Position numbers and translations under genes: made by a program. The notes beneath the pieces were generated by a model. The model ran no database searches and was not told the DNA's origin. It saw nothing but the letters and a program-made list of their open reading frames with translations. This document shows, in pieces, positions 32,702-42,612 of a stretch of 64,000 nucleotides of DNA (its first letter is position 1; every line of letters starts with the position of its first letter). The stretch is from Tuctoria greenei (Eukaryota; Streptophyta; Magnoliopsida; Poales; Poaceae). The stretch spans positions 94,368,942 through 94,432,941 of the forward strand of contig JAYESD010000004.1 in the NCBI GenBank assembly GCA_036927565.1, in the 5' to 3' direction.

Positions 32702-32831
32702 ACAAAATTGACAGATAATTTTAAGTGAACAAAAGAGAAAGTACATGGTAAGACAGTGAATTCTTCTCATTGGTGTTCTAAGGAGTGGATTGGCTTTACA
32801 ATAAGGCAACGACCCACTCCAGTTGGATAGT

Positions 32832-32893
32832 GAGGCAGAGTGTTCATGCTTAGGGTACGGGACCAAGCTAAATGGTTGAGCACTCTGGACCTC
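32832..32893. other. Stem-loop module 2 in RT-3 spacer
   Basis: Plus-strand inner arms TTAG and CTAA enclose GGT-ACGGG-ACC. The outer 7-bp arms CAGAGTG (32836-32842) and CACTCTG (32881-32887) pair perfectly, and GAGG (32832-32835) pairs with CCTC (32890-32893). About 400 bp separate it from module 1 once RT-4 is removed. A run of 13 C follows at 32893-32905. Confidence 0.6.
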
Positions 32894-32976
32894 CCCCCCC
32901 CCCCCATCCAGAGCTTGGTTGTCCTAAGTGCCGCTCCCTAACACCATGACACCCTACACAGTCCTACAATTTATGC

Positions 32977-34309
32977 TTAAGGATAGAACTTACGGAGGTG
33001 CTTTATGTTCCAAGGGTTGGGGAGGAGCTCTCCTTCTTCTGTGGCCAGGCGATCACACCCGGGGTGGGATACTTTCTGTTACTCGGAAGGGGCCCTCCCA
33101 GCTGGGGGACAGTTTGTGCGACCCTTCTCGAGAAAGTATGCACCACAGCACCACGTCACCTGCCTGGAGCTCTCTACTCCACACGAACCGCTCCTGGTAG
33201 AACCGCAGTGCCTGTCGGTAGCGTGCATTTCGGATGGTGGCATGCCATCTTGCTTTGTCGACGAGGTCGACATCTTCTCGTTAGAGCTGCTCTTGTGAGG
33301 CTTCATCGAATGCTCGGAATCGTAGTGAGCCAACTGTGATCTCTGGGGGGAGGACGGCCTCGGCCCCGTACACCAGGAAGAAAGGTGTTTCTCCAGTTGC
33401 ACGACTGGGTGATGTACGGCTTGCCCAAAGTCTGCAGGGGAGCTCGTCGACCCACCTGGCACCATGCTTGTCCAGGTTGTTATTCGTGCGCATCTTGAGG
33501 CCCTTAAGGATCTCAGCGTTGGCCCATTCGACTTGGTCATTGCTCTTTGGATGAGCCACGAATGCATAACAAACTTGGACGCCGAGGCCTTCACAGTAGT
33601 CCTGGAAAGCTGCACTAGTGAACTGGGTCCTGTTGTCGGTGATGATCCTGTTCGGGACCCCGAACCTGCATATGATCAATTTGATGAACTTGACTGTGAA
33701 CTCCTTGTTGATGTTGATCTCTGGGGCTGCCTGAGGCCACTTGGTGCACTTGTCTACAGCGACGTAGAGGAACCGGTACCCTCTGACTGCTCTGGGAAAG
33801 GGTCCCTGGATATCCAGCCCCCAAAACGCGAAAGGCCAGGAGGGCGGGATCATCTGTAGCGATTGCACCGGAGTGTGAATTTTCTTGGCGTGGAACTGGC
33901 ACGCCTTGCATTTATTGACCACCTTGACGATGTTTTATAGTGCTGTTGGCCAGTAGAAGCCATGCCGGAAGGCTTTTCCAACTAGCGTGTGGGAGACTGT
34001 GTGATTCCCGCACACTCCTTTGTGGATCTCTGCGAGCAAGTCGCAACCTTCCTCCTGTGTTAAGCACCAAAGCAGCACACCGTTGGTGCCACGCCGGCAG
34101 AGGTCACCTTCTACTAGCGTGTAGCGCTTTGCCAACCTCACGATCCTCTCAGTAGATACTGGGTCCTCTGGGAGGATGTTGTCCTTCAGATAGTCCCGGA
34201 TCTCCATGATCCACACATCAGGACACTCCTGAGCTTTTGGGTCTTGGGCGCCGGGTAATATGGGGTGCTGATGACGCACAAGATCTTCGGGGGGGGGGGG
34301 GGGGGGCAT
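32977..34309 (-). pseudogene. RT-3 integrase
   Basis: One frame from 34309 to the stop at 32979-32977 is interrupted by stops at 33937-33935 and 33283-33281. Visible are LPEDPVSTERIVRLAKRYTL, the zinc part VCGNHTVSHTLVGKAFRHGF and CKACQFHAKKIH, then the core with FWGLDIQGPFPRAV, IITDNRTQFTSAAFQDY (Gly to Arg) and VEWANAEILKGL. The C-terminal domain GETPFFLVYGAEAVLPPEIT follows. Its end (HLRKFYP) matches the end of RT-2 integrase. A poly-G tract encodes the PPPPPP at the start. Confidence 0.88.
34289..34306. repeat. Poly-G tract (18 G)
   Basis: Eighteen consecutive G lie in the linker between the second RNase H and integrase of RT-3, encoding prolines on the minus strand. Confidence 0.85.
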
Positions 34310-34328
34310 GGTTGAAGGACCGCCACGA

Positions 34329-35171
34329 TTACCAGTTCTGTGGTGCTAGGCTCGCCTTCTTCGTAGGCCCCGCAGGCCTTGCAGTTGGCCGCACCAACCT
34401 CCTGCCGAAGACCCCTTCAGGGATCGGGGCTCCTGTGGACGCCATGGTTGACAAGGCGTCGGTGATGTAGTTGTCGGCCCGTGGCACATGGCAGAGGTCT
34501 AAGGCCTCGAAGCTAGCTTCCAACTTCTTGACATGTAGTAGGTATGCCGTGAGTTGTAGGTCGTTGTAGCAGTACTCTCCCCGGACCTGCTTGATGATCA
34601 GCTGGGAGTCTCCCTTGACCAGCATCTGCTGGACACCAAAACTCTATGCAGAGTCCAAAGATGAGGGCCTCGTACTCCGCCATGTTGATGGTCGCCTTGA
34701 AGTCAAGGCACAGCGCGTACTTGGACTGCTCTTCTGTTGGAGAGGTGAGCAGTACACTGGCCGCAGCTCCTTGCTTCCATGAGGATCCGTCGAAGAAGAG
34801 TGTCTAGTAGGGCCCGGTAAACACTAGTGCTCTGGGCTCCAGCTTGCTGATTTCCCGGCCCCCTGGATTGCTTGGTGAAGGAGTCCACTCAGCAATGAAG
34901 TCTGCCAGAGCTTAGCTCTTGATTGCATATCGTGGTATGAAGTCAAGCTCGAACTCCGCAAATTCTGCAACCCATTTGGCAATATTGCCTATTGCGTTGG
35001 GGCTGCGCAGCACCGCCCCTAATGGGAACGAAGTCACCACTGAGGCTCTATGCGTCTGAAAGTAATGGTAGAGCTTCCTTGATGCAATTAGTACTGCATA
35101 GAGCAGCTTGTGCACCTCAAGGTACCTTGTTTTTGCTTCATGTAGGACTTTGCTGATGAAGTAGACCGATC
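34329..35171 (-). pseudogene. RT-3 RNase H and archaeal-type RNase H
   Basis: The first RNase H part is read as RSVYFISKVLHEAKTRYLEV running into LYAVLIASRKLYHYFQTHRA and NIAKWVAEFAEFELDF (35115-34912), then a stop. The archaeal-type domain is decayed in its first half and clear at 34625-34329 with LVKGDSQLIIKQVRGEYCYN and the end LCHVPRADNYITDALSTMAS. Domain order matches RT-2. This doubled RNase H arrangement marks the Tat lineage. Confidence 0.85.
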
Positions 35172-35760
35172 GCTAGATGGTCCGTGATTTCCTTGGAGAA
35201 AGTGGCGTATCCTCTTCCATCTATTCCGGGCCTGGTGACTCCATGTCTCCAGGGCACGACGCGTCCCTTGGGGGCTCGGACCCAAATGATCCTTGCTCCC
35301 CGGGGCCCTCTAAGGTGACCTGGTCGTCCTTTGGGGGCTGGGACCCAGAGGCTCCTTGTCCTCCGGGGCCACCTAAGGGGACCCGGACCTCCTTTGGGGG
35401 CTGGGACGCAGAGGTTTCTTGTCCTCTAGGGCCCCTTAAGGGGACCCGTACCTCCTCTGGGGGCTGGGACCCAGAGGTTTCTTGCTCTTCGGGGGCCCCT
35501 AGGGGGACCCAGACCTCCTCTGGGGGCTGGGACCCAGATGTTTCTTGCTCTTTGGGGCCCCTCAGGGGGACCCATACCTCCTCTGGGGGCTGGGACCCAG
35601 CAGTTTCTTGCTCTCCGAGGCCCCTAGGGGGACCCGAACCTCCTTTGGGGGCTGGGACCCATAGGCTTCTTCGTTGTCGGCGCTCCCTACAAGCCCCAAG
35701 CCCTGGGGCTCAGAATCAGTGGCAGGGGCCCCTCCTGTCCGTTGAGGTTGTTGGGGATCG
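35172..35760 (-). repeat. 63-bp minisatellite in RT-3 RT/RNase H tether
   Basis: On the plus strand, GGGGGCTGGGAC-type units recur at 35274, 35337, 35400, 35463, 35526, 35589 and 35651, a period of 63 bp (21 codons) with the last step 62. It lies between the RT end (MVLVAERADPQQPQ) and the RNase H start (RSVYFISKVL), making the tether nearly 200 codons. Small indels now break the frame. The plus-strand open frame here is only its shadow. Confidence 0.88.
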
Positions 35761-36939
35761 GCCCGCTCTGCAACCAAAACCATGTTCACCACCTCTGTTG
35801 TGGTGGCTATGTAGAGGTACAGGGGCTCCTTGGGCTCCGGTGCCACCATTATTGGCAGCATTGTCAGCTGTCGCTTTAGCTCGCGAACGACTTCTCCGCT
35901 TCCCCAGTCTAGATGAATGGCCCAGACTGGCGCAGGAGCTTCAAGAATGGGAGGGCCCGCTCAGCCAGCCTAGAGATGAATTGTCTGAGCACTGCCAAGC
36001 ACCCTGCAAGCTTCTGTATGTCCTTGATGCGGGCTGGAGGTCACATCAGTTCCACCGCCTTGATCTTCTCTGGGTTGGCCTCAATCCCTCGGTGTGAGAC
36101 CAAGAAACTGAGGAGCTTCCCAGCTTTGGCCCTGAACACGCACTTGTCGGGGTTGAGCTTCGTGCGCGTGGTTTGTAGTCTATCAAAGACTAGGGTGAGT
36201 TTTCTAGCAATGATGTATGGGTCTGGATCTTAACTACAATTTCATCGACATATACCTCTACCAGGTCTCGAATGAGGTCCCCAAATGTTTTATGCATGGT
36301 GCGAACAAAGGTGGAGAGGGAATTTATAAGACCGTAAGGCATGGAGACATAGCAGTAAAGGCCATCTACAGTTATAAATGTGGTATGTTCTTCATACTCT
36401 CTAGACATTGGGATTTGGTGAAACCCTGAGTAGGCATCTTGAAAGCACAGCATATCGCATTCCGAGGTTGAATCTACGATTTCATCAATTCTAGGGAGAG
36501 GGAAAGGATCTTTAGGACATGCCTTACTGAGGTTGGTGTAGTCGATGCACATCTGGAGGTTACCACCGGCCTTAGGGACAACAACAGGATTGGCCAGCCA
36601 TCTGAGATGGTGGACCTCCCGTATGAAGTTGGCATCGAGGAGCTTCTTCATTTCTTTACGGATGAAGTTCTGCTGCTCGATGGACTGCTTACGGGGCTTC
36701 TGTTGTTGTGGCCGTGCATCGGGGTAGATCTTCAGTCGGTGCTCGATCACTTCCCTGGGGATGCCTAGCATTTGCAACTGTTTCCAGGCGAAGACGTCGA
36801 TGTAAGCTCGCAGGAAAATAGTGAGCGCCGATTCTTGCTCGCTGTCCAGACTCCTCGTGATACGGGTTGTCTGAGCCACATCAGAGCCAATCTGGATTGT
36901 CTTGATGGGTAGTCGTTGTCGTCGGAAGGTTGCACTCAT
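35761..36939 (-). pseudogene. RT-3 reverse transcriptase
   Basis: The frame 36939-36190 shows SDVAQTTRITRSLDSEQESA, REVIEHRLKIYPDARPQQQK, FIREVHHLRWLANPVVVPKA, MCIDYTNLSKACPKDPFPLP and MPYGLINSLSTFVRTMHKTF. The catalytic block reads EVYVDEIVVK, so the last Asp of YVDD is Glu. Codon for codon it aligns with RT-2 and has no stop in 249 residues. A frameshift near 36195 leads to the thumb, and APEPKEPLYLYIATTTEVVN at 35861-35780 ends the domain. Confidence 0.9.
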
Positions 36940-37798
36940 GGTGCAGCGGCGTGACTGTGCGCGCGTGGGTCTGGCGAAGGCTTACTCAACCCAGCATCGC
37001 TCAGGACAGGTGCTGGGGTCATTGCCAGCGCTCGGAGCTTCTCCAAAACGATCACTGTAATAGCACGATCTTCGCAGATCTTGAGAACGCTGTAGGATGT
37101 CGGCATCTTGAGGATGAGGTAGCCGTAATGGGCTACAACCATAAACCGTTACAGGGCCGACCTGCCGATAATGGCATGGTAGGGAAGGCTAACCTCTGTG
37201 ATGTCGATAGGATACTCTCTGTCTTGAAGTTCTCAGGTGTCCTAAGGGTCACCCAGAGGTGGATACAGCTGTATGGGATAACACTCACCGGTCCTACCCC
37301 TGAGAATGGTCTTGACAGGGCAAGCTCAGACACGGGGATCTTCAGCTTGTTGAAGGCCATGCGACTGATGAGGTTGAGACTAGCTCCACCATCTACCAAA
37401 ACATGGTAGAACTTTACATTGGCGATGGTGGGGGCGACGAGGAGGGGCAGCTGCCTGGCTCCCACCATGTTCTTTGGGCAGTCGGAGGCGTTGAAGCTGA
37501 TCGGCGTCTTCACCCATCTGTGATGCGGCGCTGGGGCATGTGTAGAGGCTGTCAAAGCCATTGCCCAACGCAGAGTCTTGACCGCACTCCTGGATGCGGG
37601 TTCCCAAGATCCTCCACAGATGACGTGGAGTGCTTTGCGACGCTTGTGGTCGCTGTTGAGGTCAAAGTTCAAAGCCTGGTGGACCATTTCCATGGCGCAT
37701 TCCGTCCTTTGGAACTCCATCTCCACGTCTTTGTCGACACACTGGTTGACCTCTTGCGGCTTGATCTTGCTGCTACTTGCATGCTTGATGAACACCAT
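36936..37798 (-). pseudogene. RT-3 gag tail fused to protease
   Basis: An ATG at 37798, only about 45 bp after the PBS, opens a frame whose first 60 codons resemble the end of Tat gag (NSDHKRRKALHVICGGSW, compare RT-2 NERRKT and GGSW). The protease follows with FNASDCPKNMVGARQLPLLV and the active site VLVDGGASLNLISRMAFNKL (D-G-G). After VGPVSVIPY a frameshift moves the rest (VVAHYGYLILKMPTSYSVLK) to another frame ending at 36936. The capsid domain and zinc knuckle are missing. Confidence 0.85.
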
Positions 37799-37842
37799 GA
37801 TTGGTGAAAGCGCAACAACTTTTTTGTGGGAAAAAGCCCCTA

Positions 37843-37854
37843 CCTAGTGCGCCA
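37843..37854 (-). other. RT-3 primer-binding site
   Basis: Minus-strand TGGCGCACTAGG, two bases inside the 5' LTR edge at 37857 and one base different from the RT-2 site. Confidence 0.8.
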
Positions 37855-37856
37855 AA

Positions 37857-38830
37857 TGTCGAAGTGTTAGAGCGACATTTCCCCCGGATCTACTAAGGAG
37901 CAGCCCGCGGAGGTTCTTTGTTTGGCGGGGCTTAGGCCTCAATCAAGTGTACTAGCGGAGCATAACACCCTACTCCAAGGTGGATTGTATTGCTAGTGAG
38001 TGTGTATGCGTGTGTGTGTGTGTATTGGGGATTTTGAGTCTGGTCCCTTGTATCGGTGGTAGTCCAGGCCCTTTATATCCAAAACCAGACGCCTTACAAG
38101 TTGGGTCTCGAGGCCCAACTGGTGGTCCTGGGGTGATCTTATCCTAAAGATCTAAGGCTTCTCGCATAAGCTTTCTCTGAGGGTGGCAGTGAAGACTCGC
38201 CATCTTGCCACCTCCCTTGTCAGTAGTCCACGTGCCGTTGCTGACGGTGGCAGAAGGTGTCCTGTCAGCCTATCTTGTTGCCACAAGCTACCCACTTGGC
38301 TGAGTGGGATAGGCCTGCAATGCCTTCACTTTGATGCAATTGGTCATAGCAGTTTCTGACTGTTGGTGTGGCCCGTTTTGTACGCCGGAGGTGGTTGCGC
38401 ACCATCTTTTAACTCCCGCACCTTACCGTGAGAGCCGAGCTGCAGGACACGTGGCACCGCCGGGGCACGTCCTTGGTGGGGAGGCTAGCCCCGGTCCTTC
38501 GTGACGCGTAGCAGCTCTGGGGCTCTCCAGGATACGTGGCAGCTCCGTGCTTTCCCAGGAGGGAGGGTGCTTGGTCTGGCGCTCCAAGCTATGCGGCAGC
38601 TCTGGAGCTCCCCCCAAGGTTGGGCGAGGTCCCGTCCCAACACGTGGCGCTTTGGGAGGCCATCTCTCCTGAGGGTCCAAATCCCGTTCTTCGGGTCCCA
38701 TGTGGCAGCACCAGGGCTGGATCTTGCGGGAGGCTGAAGACTCGACACCTTCGGGACACGTGGCGCCGTCGGACATGCCCCAATGTCTTCATCCTGTGTG
38801 CGAGGGTACCTGGTTTGAAGGGTACCGACA
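37857..38830 (-). repeat. RT-3 5' LTR
   Basis: 974 bp from TGTCGAAGTG to GGTACCGACA, matching 18794-19792 with indels, and followed by the GAGGG target duplicate. It contains a GT microsatellite near 38010. Confidence 0.92.
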
Positions 38831-38835
38831 GAGGG

Positions 38836-40090
38836 GGAACAATCCTATGAAATATCATCCCAGCCAACCAAGCGCCGACATATGGCACCACATGGATCAA
38901 ATGGCTCACAAACAAAAGTATCCTAGGCCATCCAACGTTGTAACACCAATATCAGTAAAGGGGATCCACCAATCAGGTACCTGGAGAAAACATAGCCCTA
39001 ATAGTGCCCTGACCAGGTCGACCGACCCCCTAGTCGGTTGACTAGGTAATGGTGCCAACCTCGGTCAATCGACACGTGTTGGCTCCTCCCGACTTCCTGA
39101 AGATGATGATGACTGATTCACGTGCAATTCGTGGCAGGAACCGACCCTTCTCCACCTATAAATAGGACCCCTGACCCTCACTTCACACACACACACACAC
39201 CCCACTTAAGTATTCATTCTGTTGTATCCACTATTCTCCATAGGTTTAGAGGAGGTTAGGTTGTAGAGAGGAGAGTCTCTAGTCCTTAGTCCAAGTTAGG
39301 AAGGAGTAGGAGGAGTCTCTCTCTTCCCAATTCCGAATTGGGAAAGGTATGACTCTCATATCCCTATTTGTAATTGTGACTTTGTTCTTAATAAAGATGT
39401 TATCTTTAGTCTTATTTTATTCATATACTTAGATGAAGCGTTTCTTGTTTGATTGTAGATTCCATGTATGTGGTAGGAATAGTCTTTATGATCATGCTTT
39501 AATGTCGTTATATTATCATCATAAACACTATAAACCCCCATTATAGTCTAATTAGTTATGACATGACCATGTTAATATGAATAACTTATGCTATGTTCCA
39601 ACATTGGTTCAATGATTTTTAGGTTAGTCATTGCCTTAGGATGGCTTGTGCCATGGCTCCTAAGGTATTTACTTAATATGCTAGCATGGTGCTAGGATAG
39701 TTAAGTAGCGTTGGATGTCTCGTGGTCAACCCTATCTGTCTTTGTAATCCTCCACGTTCGGCTATGCCACAGGCTCTTTGTGGGAGTCGTCCTAGTATTG
39801 CTAGGGGTAAACCCGTTCCTAATGTGTTGAACAACTTAGTATAAGAATTCACCATTGACATGTTCATTAGTATCTAACTTAGGCTATGTATATGTATACT
39901 AGAAGCATTGTAGTAGTAATTCCCTAACTCTTAGCCTAATCCCTCTTTAATCCACTTACCCCCCTTACAATAGGATGCTTTTGTGTGTGTGACACTACCT
40001 CCACTTATCTATTACCCATCCTCACTAGAACCCTACCTAGACCAATCTACTCTCTTTGATTGATGACTGCTTTACTTTCACTTAGCCTTC
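38836..40090 (+). other. Element X: LTR-like sequence, unclassified
   Basis: No coding capacity. A TATA box CTATAAATAG (39156-39165), a CA microsatellite (about 39187-39200), and an AATAAAG near 39390 look like the U3/R/U5 of an LTR on the plus strand. Outside pieces are 18660-18793 and 41313-41416. It separates two halves of the RT-1 gag, so it is an insertion. Terminal sequences are not clear enough to place it in a family. Confidence 0.45.
39156..39165 (+). promoter_or_regulatory. TATA box in element X
   Basis: CTATAAATAG lies in a CT-rich context, about 20 bp before a CA repeat. It has the same arrangement as in the solo LTR (TATA at 41043, CA repeat near 41100). Confidence 0.5.
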
Positions 40091-41307
40091 TGTCGGTACC
40101 CAACATAGTAGGTACCCTCGCGCACAGGTTAAAGCCGCCTAGGTACCCTCGTATCCCAGCAGAGGCGGGGTCCTAGGTCGCCACATGTCCAAGAGACCTG
40201 GACCTACCAACCACAGATGGGAGGTCCGGGAGATCCGCAAGAAACCCGATGGAGGAGCTCGGCACCCTCTTTCGGAGACAAGCCTCCGGGTGAACCACGT
40301 ATCTAGCAGGTAAGGACCCCTCCTCCCCGTGAGGCAGCGTTCAAGAGCTGCCACGTGAACAGAGACATTAGGTGGACCACCTCCCGAATGGGTGGGCTCC
40401 GACGCTGCCACGTATGTCGCAAGGCGGGACCTAATCTCCACCACGGAGGTGAGCTCCCGACACCGACGCATATCCAGGAGGATGAGGCCTAGCCATCCCT
40501 ACAGAGGTGAGCTCCCGAGCCGCCATGTGGCCTGCAAGGCGGGACCTGACCTCCGCCGCAGAGGTGAGCTCCCGAGCTGCTACGTGGTTCACAAGGCGGG
40601 ACCTGACCTCCCCTGTAGAGGTGAGCTCCTGAGCTGTCACATAGTCTAGCCACTTACTCTGGGTGGAGGGATGCAGGAGTTAAGAGTACGGTGCGCCTTG
40701 TCCCTATCAAGGATTGAAGACACGTGGCTTCCCCAAACGCATGGCACGGTGCACGCCTAATGTCACGTACCGCTGCGACCAATTGCATCATAGTGAAGGC
40801 GCCACAGGCCTATCCCACTCCGCCAAGTGGGTAGCTTACGGCGACAGAGACAGTTGGACGGGACATCCCCTGCCAATGTTAGCAACGACGCATGGACTAC
40901 TGACGATGCAAGTGGCAAGACGACGAGTCTTCAAGTCCACGTCAGAGCAAGCTTACGGAAGAAGCCTTAGGTATTTAGGATAAGATCGCACCGGGCCCAC
41001 TTGTCAGGCCCCGAGACCCCACTTGTAAGGCGTCCGTCCTTGTCTATAAAATGTCCGGACCGCCACCGGTACAGAGGACCAGACTCAGAATCCTCGATAC
41101 ACACACACACACATACACACTCACCAGCTATACAATCCATCTTAGAGTAGGGTGTTACGCTCCTTGCAGCCCGAACAACGTAAAAACCACTGTCTCTAAC
41201 TCCATCCGCTAGTATACTTGATTGAGGCCTAAGCCCTGCTGAACAAAGAACCTCCGCGGGCTGCTCCTTAGCAGATCGGGGGGAAGTGACGCTCTAATAC
41301 TTCAACA
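40091..41307 (+). repeat. Solo LTR of an RT-3-related family
   Basis: 1,217 bp from TGTCGGTACC to ACTTCAACA with a perfect CCTTC duplication (40086-40090 and 41308-41312). Its last 250 bp (GCAGCCCGAACAACG... AAGAACCTCCGCGGGCTGC...) match the reverse complement of the RT-3 LTR closely, while the U3 half differs. No internal domain remains, so it arose by LTR-LTR recombination. TATA box at 41043-41052. Orientation is opposite to RT-3. Confidence 0.9.
40440..40640 (+). repeat. U3 tandem repeat in solo LTR
   Basis: GAGGTGAGCTCC recurs at about 40445, 40505, 40561 and 40617 (period 56-60 bp), with GGCGGGACCTGACCTCC between copies. The RT-3 LTR does not show this array, which partly explains the longer LTR here. 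Confidence 0.8.
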
Positions 41308-41312
41308 CCTTC

Positions 41313-41416
41313 CATTGGGAAAATATAAATGACACCCTTTGGGAATACTCTTTAAGGGGAAATGCTACTTCGATAGTTTTTGTGTGCTTGCAGATTTTTA
41401 TCTGTGACATAAGAAA
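41313..41416. other. Right remnant of element X
   Basis: About 100 bp (GGGAAAATATAAATGACACC... GCAGATTTTTATC) between the solo LTR and the RT-1 gag. It belongs to the same insertion as 38836-40090. Confidence 0.4.
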
Positions 41417-41843
41417 TCAATAGCAAGTTGCTGAGAATTTTATTAAAGTGAGCAAAAAGGTCATCAATTGACTCACCGTGTTACATCTCATAACGCAAGT
41501 AATCCTTTTTGAACATATCTTGAGGTACCTCCTTGATTGTGTTGGAGCCTTCGTGGTAGTCGCATAATGCTTTCCACACATCGTTCGAAGATCGGAGGTG
41601 TGCAAAACAATCAAAGTCACTTTGAGTCAATCCTTGTATGATCAAGTTCCGTGTCTTGTTATTGTTGTCGATGTCTCTCATGATGGCAGCCGTAAGTTTA
41701 TCATTTGAAGGCATGACAAAGCGCTTGAATACCTTTTCCCATATGGAAAAGCCTTGCGCGTGTATGTAAGGCTCCATGCGATCCTTCCAGACCTGAAAAT
41801 CAATGCCATTGAACAGATAAGATTTTGCGGAGTATTTCTCCAT
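41417..41843 (-). pseudogene. RT-1 copia gag, N-terminal part
   Basis: It begins at the ATG at 41843, 46 bp after the PBS. MEKYSAKSYLFNGIDFQVW is the classic start of copia UBN2 gag. IQGLTQSDFDCFAHL and VWKALCDYHEGSNTIKEV follow, then MFKKDYLRYEM. A stop and frameshift follow; ESIDDLFAHFNKILSN is legible in another frame before the element X junction near 41425. The downstream part of this gag is at 18658-18015. Confidence 0.83.
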
Positions 41844-41889
41844 GATGATTAGGAAAAAAACGTGAAAATCATAAAGATTAGAGCATTGT

Positions 41890-41935
41890 GGCTCTTATAC
41901 CAATTGTAGGATCAAAGAGCACGTGAAAAGCTACC
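41890..41935 (-). other. RT-1 primer-binding site and stub of 5' LTR
   Basis: Minus-strand TGGTATAAGAGCC (41902-41890) is a one-base variant of the tRNA-Met site. The LTR edge TGTAGG starts at 41905 on the plus strand. Only about 31 bp remain before RT-7. Confidence 0.8.
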
Positions 41936-42063
41936 AGGGGCACCCTCATTTTCATGCATCATACCCTGCATCCATCATCAAATATGTTTACATTGAGAAA
42001 CACAAAAAGGAATATGTTTAAAATGAATTTAGAGTTTAACTGCACTTAAGAATTCTGGAAAGT

Positions 42064-42437
42064 GCGGACTAGTCCGATTTTGGTGCAGACTGGTTCGATT
42101 TCTCTTTGACCTCAAACGGACTTATCCGTTTTGCTACGGACTAGTCTGTTTTTGCCTCTGGACACTTTCGGACTTGTCCGACCCATAGCGGACTAGTCCG
42201 GTATCGCAAATTGCTCGAAATTTTGCTAAGTCCCTAGACTTGTTCGGACTAGTCCGGTGTTCCAGCGGACTTGTTCGTTTTTCCCTCTTACTAAAGTCGG
42301 ACTTGTCCAATTTTAGGCTAGACTTGTCTATTTTCCCCTCTGGATAAGATTAGACTTGTTCGATGTCCAGAGCGGACTTTTCTGATTTCTCTCTGTCCAA
42401 CTTCGAACTAGTCTGGTCCTTTTCGGACTTGTCCAAT
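42064..42437. repeat. Array of 12-bp palindromes in RT-7 LTR
   Basis: About 15 units include three perfect CGGACTAGTCCG at 42065, 42189 and 42245, and CGGACTTGTCCG variants. The array ends about 170 bp before the TATA box. A further pair follows downstream at about 42970-43005. Units are spaced one to three helical turns apart. Confidence 0.87.
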
Positions 42438-42604
42438 AAATCGCGACTTTGAGTTGATCTTTTGTTTCACGACTTGTTTCTCAGGTTTTACCTTAAGTGG
42501 GCCTAGGGACGTCGTGCCTAACTCTTTTAGAGCCCATGTTGGACTCTAAACTAACCTCCACTCACCCCCAAACTCGAAATCTATCTAACCCTAGCCTCCA
42601 CCTC

Positions 42605-42612
42605 TATATAAA
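42605..42612 (+). promoter_or_regulatory. TATA box of RT-7 LTR
   Basis: TATATAAA lies in CACCTCTATATAAACAACCC, with the counterpart in RT-4 on the other strand. It marks the U3/R region. Confidence 0.75.

Larger units (their letters stand above)
18794..38830 (-). mobile_element. RT-3: Tat-lineage Ty3/gypsy element lacking gag, with RT-4 nested inside
   Basis: LTRs at 18794-19792 and 37857-38830 start TGTCGAAG on the plus strand. The target duplication GAGGG is perfect (18789-18793 and 38831-38835). Read on the minus strand: 5' LTR, PBS (37854-37843), a short gag tail fused to protease, RT, a repeat tether, two RNase H domains, integrase ending at 32977, then a structured non-coding spacer and the 3' LTR. 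Nearly the whole gag is absent. RT-4 (22197-32701) interrupts the spacer; without it the element is about 9.5 kb. Confidence 0.93.

Noticed and set aside
35177..36097. 306-codon plus-strand open frame
   Set aside because: It is the complement of the 63-bp minisatellite and RT end of RT-3; openness comes from the repeat unit being a multiple of three.
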